DNA of 64,000 bases from Merdimmobilis hominis (GTDB lineage: Bacteria; Bacillota; Clostridia; Oscillospirales; Ruminococcaceae). The position numbers and the translations under genes are program-made. The stretch is taken from assembly GCF_900104615.1 (NCBI RefSeq), contig NZ_LT629939.1:377238-441237 (forward strand). The letters run 5' to 3'. The notes under the pieces were generated by a model, which saw only the letters and a list, made by a program, of their open reading frames with translations, was not told the origin of the DNA and searched no databases. Below are positions 1 through 8,101 of the stretch, piece after piece (the first letter of the stretch is position 1; every line of letters starts with the position of its first letter).

Positions 1-1284
1 CAGAATGGTGGCCTTATGGGCGATCTCCGACTTGCCCTGGGCAACAACCTGCCAGGAGTGTCCAGGGGTACCGGAGGCCCAGGTGGCGGTGTTGACCTGT
101 GCGGTGGGGCAGACCCAGCTGACGTCGCCCACATCGGTAGAACCGGGCATGGCGGTGTCATCCGGCACATAGGGGACCACAAAGTTGTTGATGATGTCGT
201 CCTTGTGCTCCTTGGCCAGCCGTTTGCCCTCAATGCCATATTTGTCGGCCTTGCTCTCCAGAGTGTTGCTCAGGTTCTCCACACTCTCCCGGATGGATTT
301 GGCAAAGGCCATCTCTTCGTCCGTGTAGGTGGGCAAGGGGAGTTCACTCAGGTTTTTGTGCATCAGCCGCTCCAGCACATTGTTCGGCACCACATTGGAG
401 CAGGCCTTGATAAACCGGGTTTCCAGCTGGGTGCTGGTCATCAGAGCAGCGCCTTTGGCGATGTCGTTGACCCGGTCGTAAATCTCTGCCACTTGGGGGG
501 TCTTGGGGGCCCGCAGCAGGTAGAGAACCTCCGCCTCCGCCTGGACCACGTTGGGGGAGAACCCGCCGGAATTGGTGATGGCGTAGTGCATCCGAGCCTC
601 GGGGATGACGTGTTCCCGCAGGAAGTTGACCGCCACGTTCATCAACTCTACCGCGTCCAGGGCGCTTCTGCCCAGGTGGGGGCAGCCGGCGGCGTGGGCG
701 CTGATGCCCTTGAATTTATAGGAGACCTGGTAGTTGGCCAAGCTGCTTCCGGAAGCCACGCAGTTGACATCGCCGGGATGCCAGGTCAAGGCGATGTCCA
801 ATTCGTCAAAGACGCCTTCCCGGGCCATAAAGGCTTTGCCGGAGCCGCCCTCCTCACCGGGGCAGCCGTAGTAGATGACGGTGCCGGGGAGATTGTTGGC
901 AGAGAGGTACTCCTTCACCGCAATAGCAGCGCCCAGGGAGCCCACACCCAAGTTGTTATGGCCGCATCCGTGTCCGGGGGCACCGGCCTGGAACGCCTCT
1001 TTCGAAGTGCAGCAGGCCTTCTGGTTCAGGCCGGAAAGGGCGTCGAACTCACCCAAAAAGCCGATGACCGGTTTGCCGGAGCCATACCGTCCGGTGAAGG
1101 CAGTGGGGACATCCCCCACATTCTGGGCGACTTCAAACCCCGCTTCTGCCAAGGCGTCGCACAGGATTTTCATCGATCCAAATTCCTGGAACGCAGTTTC
1201 CGCACAATCCCAAACCTGGTCTCCCAGATGATCGAGCCAATCTTTTTTGCCGTCGATGACAGCAAGCGCTTGCATTTTGTCCAT
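1..1284 (-). CDS. M20D-family amidohydrolase (AbgB-like), 3' end beyond window
   Basis: Zinc/manganese amidohydrolase of the M20D group (hippurate hydrolase / p-aminobenzoyl-glutamate hydrolase subunit B type), which cleaves amide bonds of N-acyl amino acids or folate breakdown products in the cytoplasm. The reverse-strand reading is open to base 1, so the C-terminus is missing. Seen: the metal motif GHGCGHN near residues 104-110, GEFDALSGL near 78-86, GCPGEE near 140, GISAHAAG before the dimerisation domain, and STDVGDVSW near the cut end. The ATG at 1284 is preceded by AAAGAGAGGGA. Divergent from a winged-helix regulator that probably controls it. It is related to, but clearly more distant than, the three tandem M20 genes at 23.6-28.3 kb. 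The exact substrate is not readable from sequence. Confidence 0.9.
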   Translation of the reverse strand, partial: MDKMQALAVIDGKKDWLDHLGDQVWDCAETAFQEFGSMKILCDALAEAGFEVAQNVGDVPTAFTGRYGSGKPVIGFLGEFDALSGLNQKACCTSKEAFQAGAPGHGCGHNNLGVGSLGAAIAVKEYLSANNLPGTVIYYGCPGEEGGSGKAFMAREGVFDELDIALTWHPGDVNCVASGSSLANYQVSYKFKGISAHAAGCPHLGRSALDAVELMNVAVNFLREHVIPEARMHYAITNSGGFSPNVVQAEAEVLYLLRAPKTPQVAEIYDRVNDIAKGAALMTSTQLETRFIKACSNVVPNNVLERLMHKNLSELPLPTYTDEEMAFAKSIRESVENLSNTLESKADKYGIEGKRLAKEHKDDIINNFVVPYVPDDTAMPGSTDVGDVSWVCPTAQVNTATWASGTPGHSWQVVAQGKSEIAHKATIL

Positions 1285-1399
1285 AATTGGGTCCCTCTCT
1301 TTCCGCCGCAGTGCGGCTGACAATGGCATTTATCTTGGGGGGAAAACTCCGGCAAAACGGAGGGGTTTCCACCAAAATCCACACAAAAATCTGTTTTTA

Positions 1400-1428
1400 A
1401 TTGTAGCATTCCCCCTAGGGGCTGTCAA
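1400..1428 (-). promoter_or_regulatory. promoter of the M20 gene at 1-1284
   Basis: TTGACA (1423-1428), 17-bp spacer, TACAAT (1400-1405) on the minus strand. The spacer contains CCCCTAGGGG, a palindrome that could be an operator. Confidence 0.7.
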
Positions 1429-1491
1429 CGGCAGAAGGGGGGATGATGGCAATTTTGCCCCGATTTAGAGACAGGTTACGGACATTTCCCT

Positions 1492-1520
1492 TTGCATTTT
1501 CCCCTGTTATCCCGTATAAT
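1492..1520 (+). promoter_or_regulatory. promoter of the regulator gene at 1556
   Basis: TTGCAT (1492-1497), 17-bp spacer, TATAAT (1515-1520), about 36 bp before the ATG. It lies back to back with the M20 promoter, so one bound protein could affect both. Confidence 0.65.
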
Positions 1521-1555
1521 GGGGAAAAGAGATTTGAGGGAAAGGAGGGGCACAG

Positions 1556-2878
1556 ATGTTGCCGCAAATTGGATGGATCGGGCCTGTCCAGCTGGCCCCG
1601 CTTTTGGAGGAGGCTCGGCCCGGCCTTGCAAGCCGCTGCCAGCTTCTCTTCCTCCCCTGTACCGACCCCGCCAAGGCCGCCGCCCTCTACCGGGAAAACC
1701 AGGCGGGATGCCAAGGCTTTGTGTTTTCCAACCCGCTGCTTTACCACGCCGTGCTCCACCGCATCCCCAAGCTGGAGCGGTACTGCGGCTGCCTCTCCAT
1801 CGACGAGTGCGACTTGTACCGCACCCTGTTCCAGGTGGCGGTGGAGTACCCCACACTGGACTTTGCCCAGGTCCTCATCGGCCTAACCCAGCTCAACCTA
1901 AAGATGAATGGCATCTTCCCCGAAGGGCACAGCCCGGTGATCGAGCTCTCCAAGCCGGAGAAGGGCGGCCTTTTTCCGTCCCAGGAAGAGATTCTCGCCC
2001 GCTACCGCCAGCTCTGCCGCCGGGATGATCTGAAACTGATTATCACCCAGCTGTTCGCCTTGGAGGAGCCCCTCGCGCGGGCGGGTATCCCCTGCCGTGT
2101 CGTCCACCCCTCCCAAGAGAGCATTCAGCGGGCGGCCTTGGACGTCCTTTCCCATCTGAAAGCGGTGGAGATGGACGGGGCTCTGACCGTCTCCGGGGTG
2201 GTATCGGCTCTGGATGAGCTGGACGACCTGCGCAAAACCCAGCTCTCCAAAGCCCTGCGGGATTTCAACAAACTATCCTCCATGGTGCTGGTCATCCGCC
2301 GGAACCAATCGGTATTTGAGCTTACCACCTCTAACGCCCGCCTCTCGGAGCTGACCGCGGGCCGCAGGGAGTGCCGCCTAACCGCCTACCTGAAAAAGGT
2401 TCTTGAGTTTGAAGTCTGCGTGGGCTGGGGGGTGGGCCGTGAACTGGCCTCCGCCCGGAAAAATGCCTCCCAGGCCCTGCTGGAGTCCCGGGGCGACCGG
2501 CAGCACCGGGCCTTTATCCTGGATGAAAAGGGGATTCTCTCCCCTCCGTTGGAAAGCGAAACCCTGTCAGTGGAACTGGGGGGCATCAGCGCCAAGGCCC
2601 GCGCCCTGGCCAAACGGTGTTCCATCTCCTCCGGCAACATGCAAAAAATCCTCTCCATCGCCAAACGCTCCCCCCACATCTCCAGTGAAGAACTGGCCTA
2701 TTACCTAGGGGTGGAGCAACGCAGTGCCAGCCGCATCCTGAACCATTTGGTGGACGCCGGGGCAGCGGAGCTGGCCTACAAGGAACAAATCAACCTGCGG
2801 GGGCGGCCGGCGAAGATCTACCTTCTTAACCTGGACCAGCTGGAACAGGCGGAACCATCCCCCTCTCCCCGGACTTGA
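1556..2878 (+). CDS. winged-helix transcriptional regulator with degenerate GGDEF-like domain
   Basis: Predicted cytoplasmic DNA-binding regulator of 440 residues. The C-terminus (about 375-425) has a MarR-like winged helix: SSEELAYYLGVEQRSASRIL, then a basic RGRPAKIY wing. The middle (about 288-312) has VGWGVG followed by ARKNASQALLESR, the pattern of degenerate GGDEF/GTP-cyclohydrolase-III-like domains in some Firmicutes regulators; no GGDEF catalytic signature is present. The N-terminal 200 residues look like a sensor domain I cannot name. The ATG follows AAAGGAGGGGCACAG. Divergent from an M20 amidohydrolase, which suggests local control of amide hydrolysis. The fold assignments come from pattern recognition; the effector is unknown. 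Confidence 0.65.
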   Translation: MLPQIGWIGPVQLAPLLEEARPGLASRCQLLFLPCTDPAKAAALYRENQAGCQGFVFSNPLLYHAVLHRIPKLERYCGCLSIDECDLYRTLFQVAVEYPTLDFAQVLIGLTQLNLKMNGIFPEGHSPVIELSKPEKGGLFPSQEEILARYRQLCRRDDLKLIITQLFALEEPLARAGIPCRVVHPSQESIQRAALDVLSHLKAVEMDGALTVSGVVSALDELDDLRKTQLSKALRDFNKLSSMVLVIRRNQSVFELTTSNARLSELTAGRRECRLTAYLKKVLEFEVCVGWGVGRELASARKNASQALLESRGDRQHRAFILDEKGILSPPLESETLSVELGGISAKARALAKRCSISSGNMQKILSIAKRSPHISSEELAYYLGVEQRSASRILNHLVDAGAAELAYKEQINLRGRPAKIYLLNLDQLEQAEPSPSPRT

Positions 2879-2888
2879 TGGCAAAATG

Positions 2889-2920
2889 CAAAAAGCACCG
2901 GCAAACCTGCCGGTGCTTTT
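2889..2920. terminator. bidirectional terminator between convergent genes
   Basis: AAAAGCACCGGC and GCCGGTGCTTTT form a perfect stem with a 6-base loop and have T-runs on both strands. It serves the regulator gene (+) and the DUF3343 gene (-). Confidence 0.85.
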
Positions 2921-2928
2921 CTTTGTCT

Positions 2929-3219
2929 CTAAGCCAATTCCGGGTAAAGCTGCTGGGGGATCACCTTGCCATCCACGCGGGCTACCCCATAGATGGTATA
3001 GCTGCCCTCCGGCACCGGGGAACCGGGCAGGAAAGCCTTCACCGCATCATAATCCCCGGGCAGGAACCGAACCGAAATCCCACAGGACTGGGAAATTTCC
3101 CGCAAGGTGGGCATGATGGTGATTTCAAAACTCCCTTTGAGCGCTTTTTCCGCCGCCATGGCGGCATGGGTGGAATTGAACACAATCAAACAATACTCAA
3201 AATTCATAATTCCGTCCAT
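2929..3219 (-). CDS. DUF3343 (putative Se/S carrier-like) protein
   Basis: Small protein of 96 residues of the DUF3343 family, whose members usually sit beside yedF and are thought to be selenium- or sulfur-carrier-like. Seen: FEYCLIVFNSTHAAMAAE at the start, PTLREISQSCGISVRF in the middle, typical of the family, including the Cys near residue 46. It starts 2 bp after the yedF stop, so the two are co-transcribed and probably translationally coupled. An internal ATG at 3207 (MNFEYC) is an equally plausible start. Function in the family is inferred from co-occurrence with selenium genes, not shown. Confidence 0.85.
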   Translation of the reverse strand: MDGIMNFEYCLIVFNSTHAAMAAEKALKGSFEITIMPTLREISQSCGISVRFLPGDYDAVKAFLPGSPVPEGSYTIYGVARVDGKVIPQQLYPELA

Positions 3220-3221
3220 CC

Positions 3222-3815
3222 CTACAAGCTGATGACTTTTGCCGCGTCGAACATCCGCTTGGTGATGTCGTACATGTTGCTGACGGTGCCGATTTTCAGC
3301 TGATCGGCGATGCCGAAGAAATTGAGGCAGGTGCCGCAGACCAGAATCTCACATCCCTTTTGCTCCAATTCTTTGAGGTGGCCAACCACCTGCTCATCCA
3401 GGGCGGGCAGTTTGACGCCGCCGTTCATAAACAGGATGGATTTGGGCAGGTCATCCCCTTGGGACAAGGTGTAGAAGAACATCCGCATCAGGTTGCCGCC
3501 CAACTCATCGCTGCCGGCGCCGATGGTCTCCTTGCCCACAAAGAGAGCCCAGGAACCGCCCGCTTCCGCCCGATCCGGCACCGCGGCTTCCGGCACTGCG
3601 TTGGGATCGCCGGAAAAGGCCACTTCATAGCTGCCTTCCCCACCGGAGACTGCCGAAGCATAGCCCTGGCTTTCTGCCAGTTTCTGCAGGTTCTTCACTG
3701 CGGTTTCATTGTCCACTTCCACTACAAAAGCAGCACAGCCGCCGTCGATTTCTTTCTTCGCCAAGATTACCGGCATGGGGCAGGCTTTGCCTTTGGCATC
3801 AATCCGTTTGGTCAT
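3222..3815 (-). CDS. yedF: sulfurtransferase-like selenium metabolism protein YedF
   Basis: Two-domain cytoplasmic protein of 197 residues. The N-terminal TusA/SirA-like domain (about 1-72) carries the CPMP motif with Cys12; the C-terminal DsrE/DsrF-like domain (about 85-197) carries CGTCLNFFG near residues 159-167. This architecture defines the YedF family found in selenium-utilising bacteria, where it may handle reduced selenium or sulfur. ATG 3815 follows ATAGGAGGAGACAAAT. First gene of a two-gene operon with the DUF3343 protein. The window also carries selD, about 50 kb away, which supports the selenium assignment. The biochemical activity is not established. Confidence 0.92.
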   Translation of the reverse strand: MTKRIDAKGKACPMPVILAKKEIDGGCAAFVVEVDNETAVKNLQKLAESQGYASAVSGGEGSYEVAFSGDPNAVPEAAVPDRAEAGGSWALFVGKETIGAGSDELGGNLMRMFFYTLSQGDDLPKSILFMNGGVKLPALDEQVVGHLKELEQKGCEILVCGTCLNFFGIADQLKIGTVSNMYDITKRMFDAAKVISL

Positions 3816-3876
3816 ATTTGTCTCCTCCTATATGGGATCGCGCCCAAAGGGCGGATCGTCCTTTGCTCATGGCTCC

Positions 3877-3906
3877 ATTATACCCCTCGCTGCCAGCCCA
3901 TTGCAA
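3877..3906 (-). promoter_or_regulatory. probable yedF promoter
   Basis: TTGCAA (3901-3906), 18-bp spacer, TATAAT (3877-3882) on the minus strand, about 60 bp before the start codon. Confidence 0.55.
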
Positions 3907-3998
3907 GCAACTAGCCAATGGTAATTTCTATCCCACGGGGCGCTTGTATTGATTTTACCAATACCTGCCTCGGATTTTCCAGGCCGGCCGGCTCACCT

Positions 3999-4030
3999 TA
4001 AAAAGAAAGAAGGCGGCTGTTGTGCCGCCC
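3999..4030 (-). terminator. terminator after the small gene at 4041-4490
   Basis: Minus-strand stem GGCGGC/GCCGCC followed by TTCTTTCTTTTT. Confidence 0.7.
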
Positions 4031-4040
4031 TCAAACTTAG

Positions 4041-4490
4041 TTATTCTTCTTTTGTACATTCGTTGAGGGCGCTGTCCATCAACTTAATCATTTCTAGGGC
4101 GCTGCGGAACTTTTGCTCTTTTTTCTGCTCTACCCAGGAAATGGATCCCTGCCAAGTGGCGTTTTGCCGGAACTGTACCTGAACGATAAAAGTTGCTTTT
4201 TCCCCTATCAGATTCTCAAAGGTCTCATCATCCATAATTTTATTAAAGTCCCCTTTCCCCTTGGATTGGCCATCAATGGCCTTGGATTTCCCAAAACTGC
4301 GGTAATCTTGGGCGCTTTGGGGAAATCCCAGATAGTTTATTATCCTTTCCATTCGATCAATAAGGAGATAGATATTGGGAAATTCTGCCATACGGGGGAC
4401 AAAAGGGTTGTACACCCTGCCTGAAATCTCTTGTTCCAGAACATTATCCACACAGACCTTAAAGGTAGATTTCAAGTACGGAACAGCCAC
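4041..4490 (-). CDS. conserved hypothetical protein downstream of a SARP-like regulator
   Basis: Protein of 149 residues, no signal peptide or membrane segment. I recall similar short Clostridia proteins with an RVYNPF patch, a leucine/isoleucine-rich LLIDRMERIINYLGFPQS stretch, and a C-terminal QFRQNATWQGSISWVEQK block; no function is known to me. I chose GTG 4490 because GGGAGG lies six bases upstream; a TTG start at 4505 is the alternative. It lies 120 bp downstream of, and in the same direction as, the SARP-like gene, so it may be its partner or target. It could also be an independent cytosolic protein. Confidence 0.6.
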   Translation of the reverse strand: MAVPYLKSTFKVCVDNVLEQEISGRVYNPFVPRMAEFPNIYLLIDRMERIINYLGFPQSAQDYRSFGKSKAIDGQSKGKGDFNKIMDDETFENLIGEKATFIVQVQFRQNATWQGSISWVEQKKEQKFRSALEMIKLMDSALNECTKEE

Positions 4491-4610
4491 GGCTTCGCCT
4501 CCCAATCGTAATCAATATACCAACAAATGGTCATGCTGAGGTAAACAATTCAAAACAATTACAATACAGTTTCACATTTCGCTCTTTGTTTGTGACCTCC
4601 CGCTATTCTG

Positions 4611-5831
4611 TTACAGCGGAATAGGGTCCAATGGCTGCAATTTTGTGTGGATAATCACCGGGATATTGCGGTGTTCCCGGGAGAATCGCTTGACGATCCG
4701 CTCCAGAACCTTGGACCCACTTTCAAAGGTCACCGTTGGCAGGAGCACCACATACTGGGCTGCACTGAACCGGGCGGCCACATCCCCTTTGCGCAGGCTA
4801 AGGCGAATGGCCCCCTCCAGATGGTCCATGGCGTTGTTGAGCAGCTTGGAGTCCGGGATGCCGCTGTTGAAGTCGGTGACAGTCAAAAGGCCAATGTAGA
4901 CAGTCTGCCCATTGCGCGCAATGGAGCGGGCTTGTAAGCGGTACACATCTTTGAAGATTTCATACTCGCAGAAGAAAGCCCCTTCCACCGAAGTAGCTTC
5001 CCGCAGGTCATTTTTGATGATGTCCAGGTCGGTCTCCACGCTTTTTTCGGTCTTGATGATATCCCGGTAGATAGAGCGCAGCCGGTCGGATACCTTGACC
5101 CCCAGCTCCCGGTAGAACAGGTTGGTAATATAGTCGTAGTGCTCCAACGCCTTCTGCTGCCAACCCACATTGTAAAAGGCCAGGATCAGCTGCTCGTGGA
5201 GCTTCTCATCAAAGCGGTCGATTATGATCGCCTTCTCGCAGACCTCCACCACCTTTTGGTAATCCCGCCGGTCCATTAAAAGGTCCAAGAGGCGGTGGAC
5301 CGCATTCAAATAAAGGGTGTGGTAATAGGTACTGACCGGGACTACCCACTCTTCAAAGGAGGATTTGGGGAGGAAATCCCCCTTGTAAATATCTACTGCC
5401 TGGAGGTACTTTTGAATCTGGGCTTCTTCCTCCAGGCCGGCCTCCTGGGCTTCCTTACAGAGGTTCTCAAACAGACTGACGTCAATCTGACAGTCTATCT
5501 CTTTGTTCCAACAATAAGAACCTCGCCGGTAAGTGACAAACTCTTCATCCGTCTGAATCCCACTTGCCGCTAAAGTGGTGCGAATGCGATAGATTAAGTT
5601 TTTCAGTGCATTTGCCGGATTATCGCTGCTGCCATCCGGCCATAATGCGGAAATCAGATCATTTTGGGAAAGATCTTTATCCCGAAAAGTGATTAGGTAT
5701 TCCAAAAGATTCCAAATCTTATGTGTTCTGCTGATATTATCTCCAATAGCTTTGTCGCCCCGTCGAATCTCAAAGCTACCCAACATGGTAATTTGGACTT
5801 TAGAAATATCAGCATTGTTGATTCCCGCCAT
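4611..5831 (-). CDS. AfsR/SARP-like transcriptional regulator (wHTH + BTAD)
   Basis: Regulator of 406 residues. An N-terminal OmpR-type winged helix (about 8-100; ITMLGSFEIRRGDKAI, then WNLLEYLITF and SALWPDG) is followed by a bacterial transcriptional activation (BTAD, TPR-like) domain (about 110-250; CEKAIIIDRFDEKLHEQLI, REL near its end). The C-terminal 130 residues (GLLTVTD, DHLEGAIRLSLRKGDVAARFS, YVVLLP) resemble a degenerate GGDEF/nucleotide-cyclase domain. I chose ATG 5831 because GGAGGAGG precedes it; the frame runs open to 5891. SARP-type proteins bind DNA as activators. The target is unknown; the only same-strand neighbour downstream is the small hypothetical gene. Confidence 0.8.
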   Translation of the reverse strand: MAGINNADISKVQITMLGSFEIRRGDKAIGDNISRTHKIWNLLEYLITFRDKDLSQNDLISALWPDGSSDNPANALKNLIYRIRTTLAASGIQTDEEFVTYRRGSYCWNKEIDCQIDVSLFENLCKEAQEAGLEEEAQIQKYLQAVDIYKGDFLPKSSFEEWVVPVSTYYHTLYLNAVHRLLDLLMDRRDYQKVVEVCEKAIIIDRFDEKLHEQLILAFYNVGWQQKALEHYDYITNLFYRELGVKVSDRLRSIYRDIIKTEKSVETDLDIIKNDLREATSVEGAFFCEYEIFKDVYRLQARSIARNGQTVYIGLLTVTDFNSGIPDSKLLNNAMDHLEGAIRLSLRKGDVAARFSAAQYVVLLPTVTFESGSKVLERIVKRFSREHRNIPVIIHTKLQPLDPIPL

Positions 5832-5952
5832 TCTCGCGCCTCCTCCCCGTTGTTTCTGTACCATTATAGCATCTTTTAGGGGGGTTTTCATCTATATATT
5901 TGGAAATTGTAGGGCAAAACACTGGATAGCTTGTCACAGAAAACACAAATGC

Positions 5953-5985
5953 AAAAAGGCACAGCCAGCTGCATGGCTGCGCCTT
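5953..5985 (-). terminator. terminator of the M20 peptidase gene at 6004
   Basis: Minus-strand stem AAGGCGCAGCC/GGCTGTGCCTT followed by TTT, 20 bp after the stop codon. Confidence 0.75.
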
Positions 5986-6003
5986 ACTGGCCTGGCTATT
6001 CTG

Positions 6004-7350
6004 TTAGCAACTGCCGTAACGCCGGATTATTTCCACATAAAATTCCACCGCGTTTGCAAACCCATCCTTCAGCATCCGCTCATTAACTGAGTGGGTAGTT
6101 GGCAGGGTGGCGTCATCCGCCACAAAGGGGGCAAATCGGAATACATTATCACAGATAGGGTAGTAATTCCGGGAATCGGAGCCGCCTACCATCAGATAGG
6201 GGGCGAAGATGGCACCGGGGAACTTCTCCATCGTCACCTCTTTGAGCAGGGCAAACTCCGGGGAATCGCTGGGGCTTTCCGGGGAGGGGTCATTCCCTTT
6301 GACCAGGGTCACTGTGATTTCCGGCCCCACCACCGACTGGATGTGGGCCTTCACCGATTCCAGGGTATCCCCCGGCAGCAGGCGGCAGTTCACCGTCAAG
6401 GTGGCCCGCTCCGGCAGGATGTTGGACTGGGCGCTGCCCGAGGCCATAGTCAGCGCCATGGTGGTCCGGGTCATGGCCGCTGTGGTGGGCGCCTGATCCA
6501 ACACGGCCAAAATCTGCCCCGCATAGGTCTTAGGGTCGGCTGCCATTGCCGCTACTTGGGGCCCCATCGCCGGGCCGATGGCCGCAACGGTTCCAGCCAC
6601 TACGTCAATCAGCCGCTGGGGGAAGGGATTGGCCTCAATGGCCGCGCCCGCCCGGCAGATTTTGCCCAAAGCAGTCCCCTTGCCTGGGGCGCTGGAGTGG
6701 CCTCCCGCATCGGTGACCGAGAGTTCAAAATCCGCGTGGCCTTTTTCCGCCAAACCCACAGTGGCAATGTTCTGGGGAATGCCGAACATGGTCCCGTTGA
6801 CCACAGCACCGCCCTCGTCGATGACGCAGCCCAGCCGCACGCCCCTAGACTCCAGCAGTTTGACTATCTCCTTGGCTCCGGAGATGCCCGCACCCATCAC
6901 CTCTTCGTTGTGGCCATAACAGAGATAGACGTCGCAGGGCGGGGTGTAACCCTCGGCCAACAGATGTTCCACCGCCTCCATCTGGGCGGAAATTTGGCAC
7001 TTGGTGTCCAGGGTGCCCCGGCCCCAAATGTAGGTGTCGTCAATGTCGCCGGAGAACGGCCCATGTTCCCACTGGCTTTCCTCCCCCACTGGGACTACAT
7101 CCTGATGGGCGGTGAGGGCGATAGGCAGCCGGTTGCTGGAACCATCCCCTTTCCAGCGGTACAGGAGGCTGGCCCGGCTGACCACCTCTTTCTCCAGGTG
7201 CTGGTGGATGAGAGGGAAAGTCTCCTCCAGATACCGGTGGAATTTGTAGAACTCCTTATAATCCATCTTTTCCGGGTCTGGGTTGGAGACGGTGGCAAAC
7301 CGGATCATGCCGGAAAACCGATCCAAAACCGCTTGATTGTCAATTTTCAT
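6004..7350 (-). CDS. M20-family metallopeptidase (carboxypeptidase S / PM20D1-like)
   Basis: Zinc peptidase/amidohydrolase of 448 residues, a different M20 subgroup from the AbgB-like genes. Catalytic-domain motifs in order: LTAHQDVVP (first metal His with Asp), GRGTLDTKCQ (bridging Asp), YGHNEEVMG (catalytic Glu and metal Glu), VIDEGGAV, then a dimerisation domain starting near GGHSSAP, and PTTHSVNE with the last metal His near the end. This set is typical of carboxypeptidase S and N-acyl amino acid hydrolases. No signal peptide, so cytoplasmic. ATG 7350 follows GGAAAGGAG. Single-gene unit with its own promoter and terminator. Likely cleaves dipeptides or N-acyl amino acids; the substrate is not predictable. 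Confidence 0.88.
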   Translation of the reverse strand: MKIDNQAVLDRFSGMIRFATVSNPDPEKMDYKEFYKFHRYLEETFPLIHQHLEKEVVSRASLLYRWKGDGSSNRLPIALTAHQDVVPVGEESQWEHGPFSGDIDDTYIWGRGTLDTKCQISAQMEAVEHLLAEGYTPPCDVYLCYGHNEEVMGAGISGAKEIVKLLESRGVRLGCVIDEGGAVVNGTMFGIPQNIATVGLAEKGHADFELSVTDAGGHSSAPGKGTALGKICRAGAAIEANPFPQRLIDVVAGTVAAIGPAMGPQVAAMAADPKTYAGQILAVLDQAPTTAAMTRTTMALTMASGSAQSNILPERATLTVNCRLLPGDTLESVKAHIQSVVGPEITVTLVKGNDPSPESPSDSPEFALLKEVTMEKFPGAIFAPYLMVGGSDSRNYYPICDNVFRFAPFVADDATLPTTHSVNERMLKDGFANAVEFYVEIIRRYGSC

Positions 7351-7395
7351 AAAAACAACTCCTTTCCGATAATATATTTATCAAATCTGTAAAAC

Positions 7396-7424
7396 AGTTT
7401 ACCCTTTTGCGGCCAAAAAGGCAA
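7396..7424 (-). promoter_or_regulatory. promoter of the M20 gene at 6004-7350
   Basis: TTGCCT (7419-7424), 17-bp spacer, TAAACT (7396-7401) on the minus strand. Confidence 0.5.
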
Positions 7425-7533
7425 TAGAAAGGGAGAAAACTTTTTGTTAAAATTGCATTTTCCGGGGAAAAGAGGTAGGATAAAGCGGAAAGATTTTAGG
7501 GCTTTCCCTATACCTTATAAGGAGGAGTTGTCC

Positions 7534-8010
7534 ATGGCAGAGGCCAAAACCAACGCGATGCGGATGCTGGAGCGTGCGAAAATACCCTACGAGATGCACA
7601 CCTACGACCACAGCGATGGCCAGATCGACGGGATCAGCGTAGCCCGCAAGGTGGGGCTGGACCCGGATACCGTCTTCAAAACTTTAGTGACCCGGGGCGC
7701 CAGCCGGGAGATTTACGTCTTTGTGCTGCCAGTAGCTAAGGAATTGGACCTGAAAAAAGCAGCCCGTTCGGTGGGAGAAAAATCCATTGAGCTGGTGAAA
7801 ATTGAGGAGATCAACAAGCTGACCGGCTATATCCGGGGCGGCTGCAGCCCAGTGGGGATGAAAAAAGCCTATCCCACCGTCATCGATGCTTCAGCTCAGG
7901 GCTTCCCCGCTATCACAGTCAGTGGAGGCCGGATCGGCTCTCAAGTCACCCTATCCCCAGCGGATCTGGCCGCGATCAGCCGGGCTACTTTTTCCGATGT
8001 GATAATCTAA
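7534..8010 (+). CDS. ybaK: YbaK/EbsC-family Cys-tRNA(Pro) deacylase
   Basis: Trans-editing enzyme of 158 residues that hydrolyses mischarged Cys-tRNA(Pro) in the cytoplasm. The single YbaK/ProRS-INS domain shows the early YEMHTYDHS segment, the conserved VFKTLV near residue 48, VLPVAKELDLKKAARSVGEK with the family lysine, and TGYIRGGCSPVGMKK. Length matches the family. ATG 7534 was chosen over earlier in-frame starts because AAGGAGGAG sits eight bases upstream. No operon partner of related function; the next gene starts 91 bp on. Confidence 0.93.
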   Translation: MAEAKTNAMRMLERAKIPYEMHTYDHSDGQIDGISVARKVGLDPDTVFKTLVTRGASREIYVFVLPVAKELDLKKAARSVGEKSIELVKIEEINKLTGYIRGGCSPVGMKKAYPTVIDASAQGFPAITVSGGRIGSQVTLSPADLAAISRATFSDVII

Positions 8011-8101
8011 GCAAAAGGGGTTGTAATATCTTTCCAAATCTGATAAACTTATAGTAGAGAATTTTGTAATATTTGCCAGAATTTTTGGAAAGGGTGATGG
8101 T

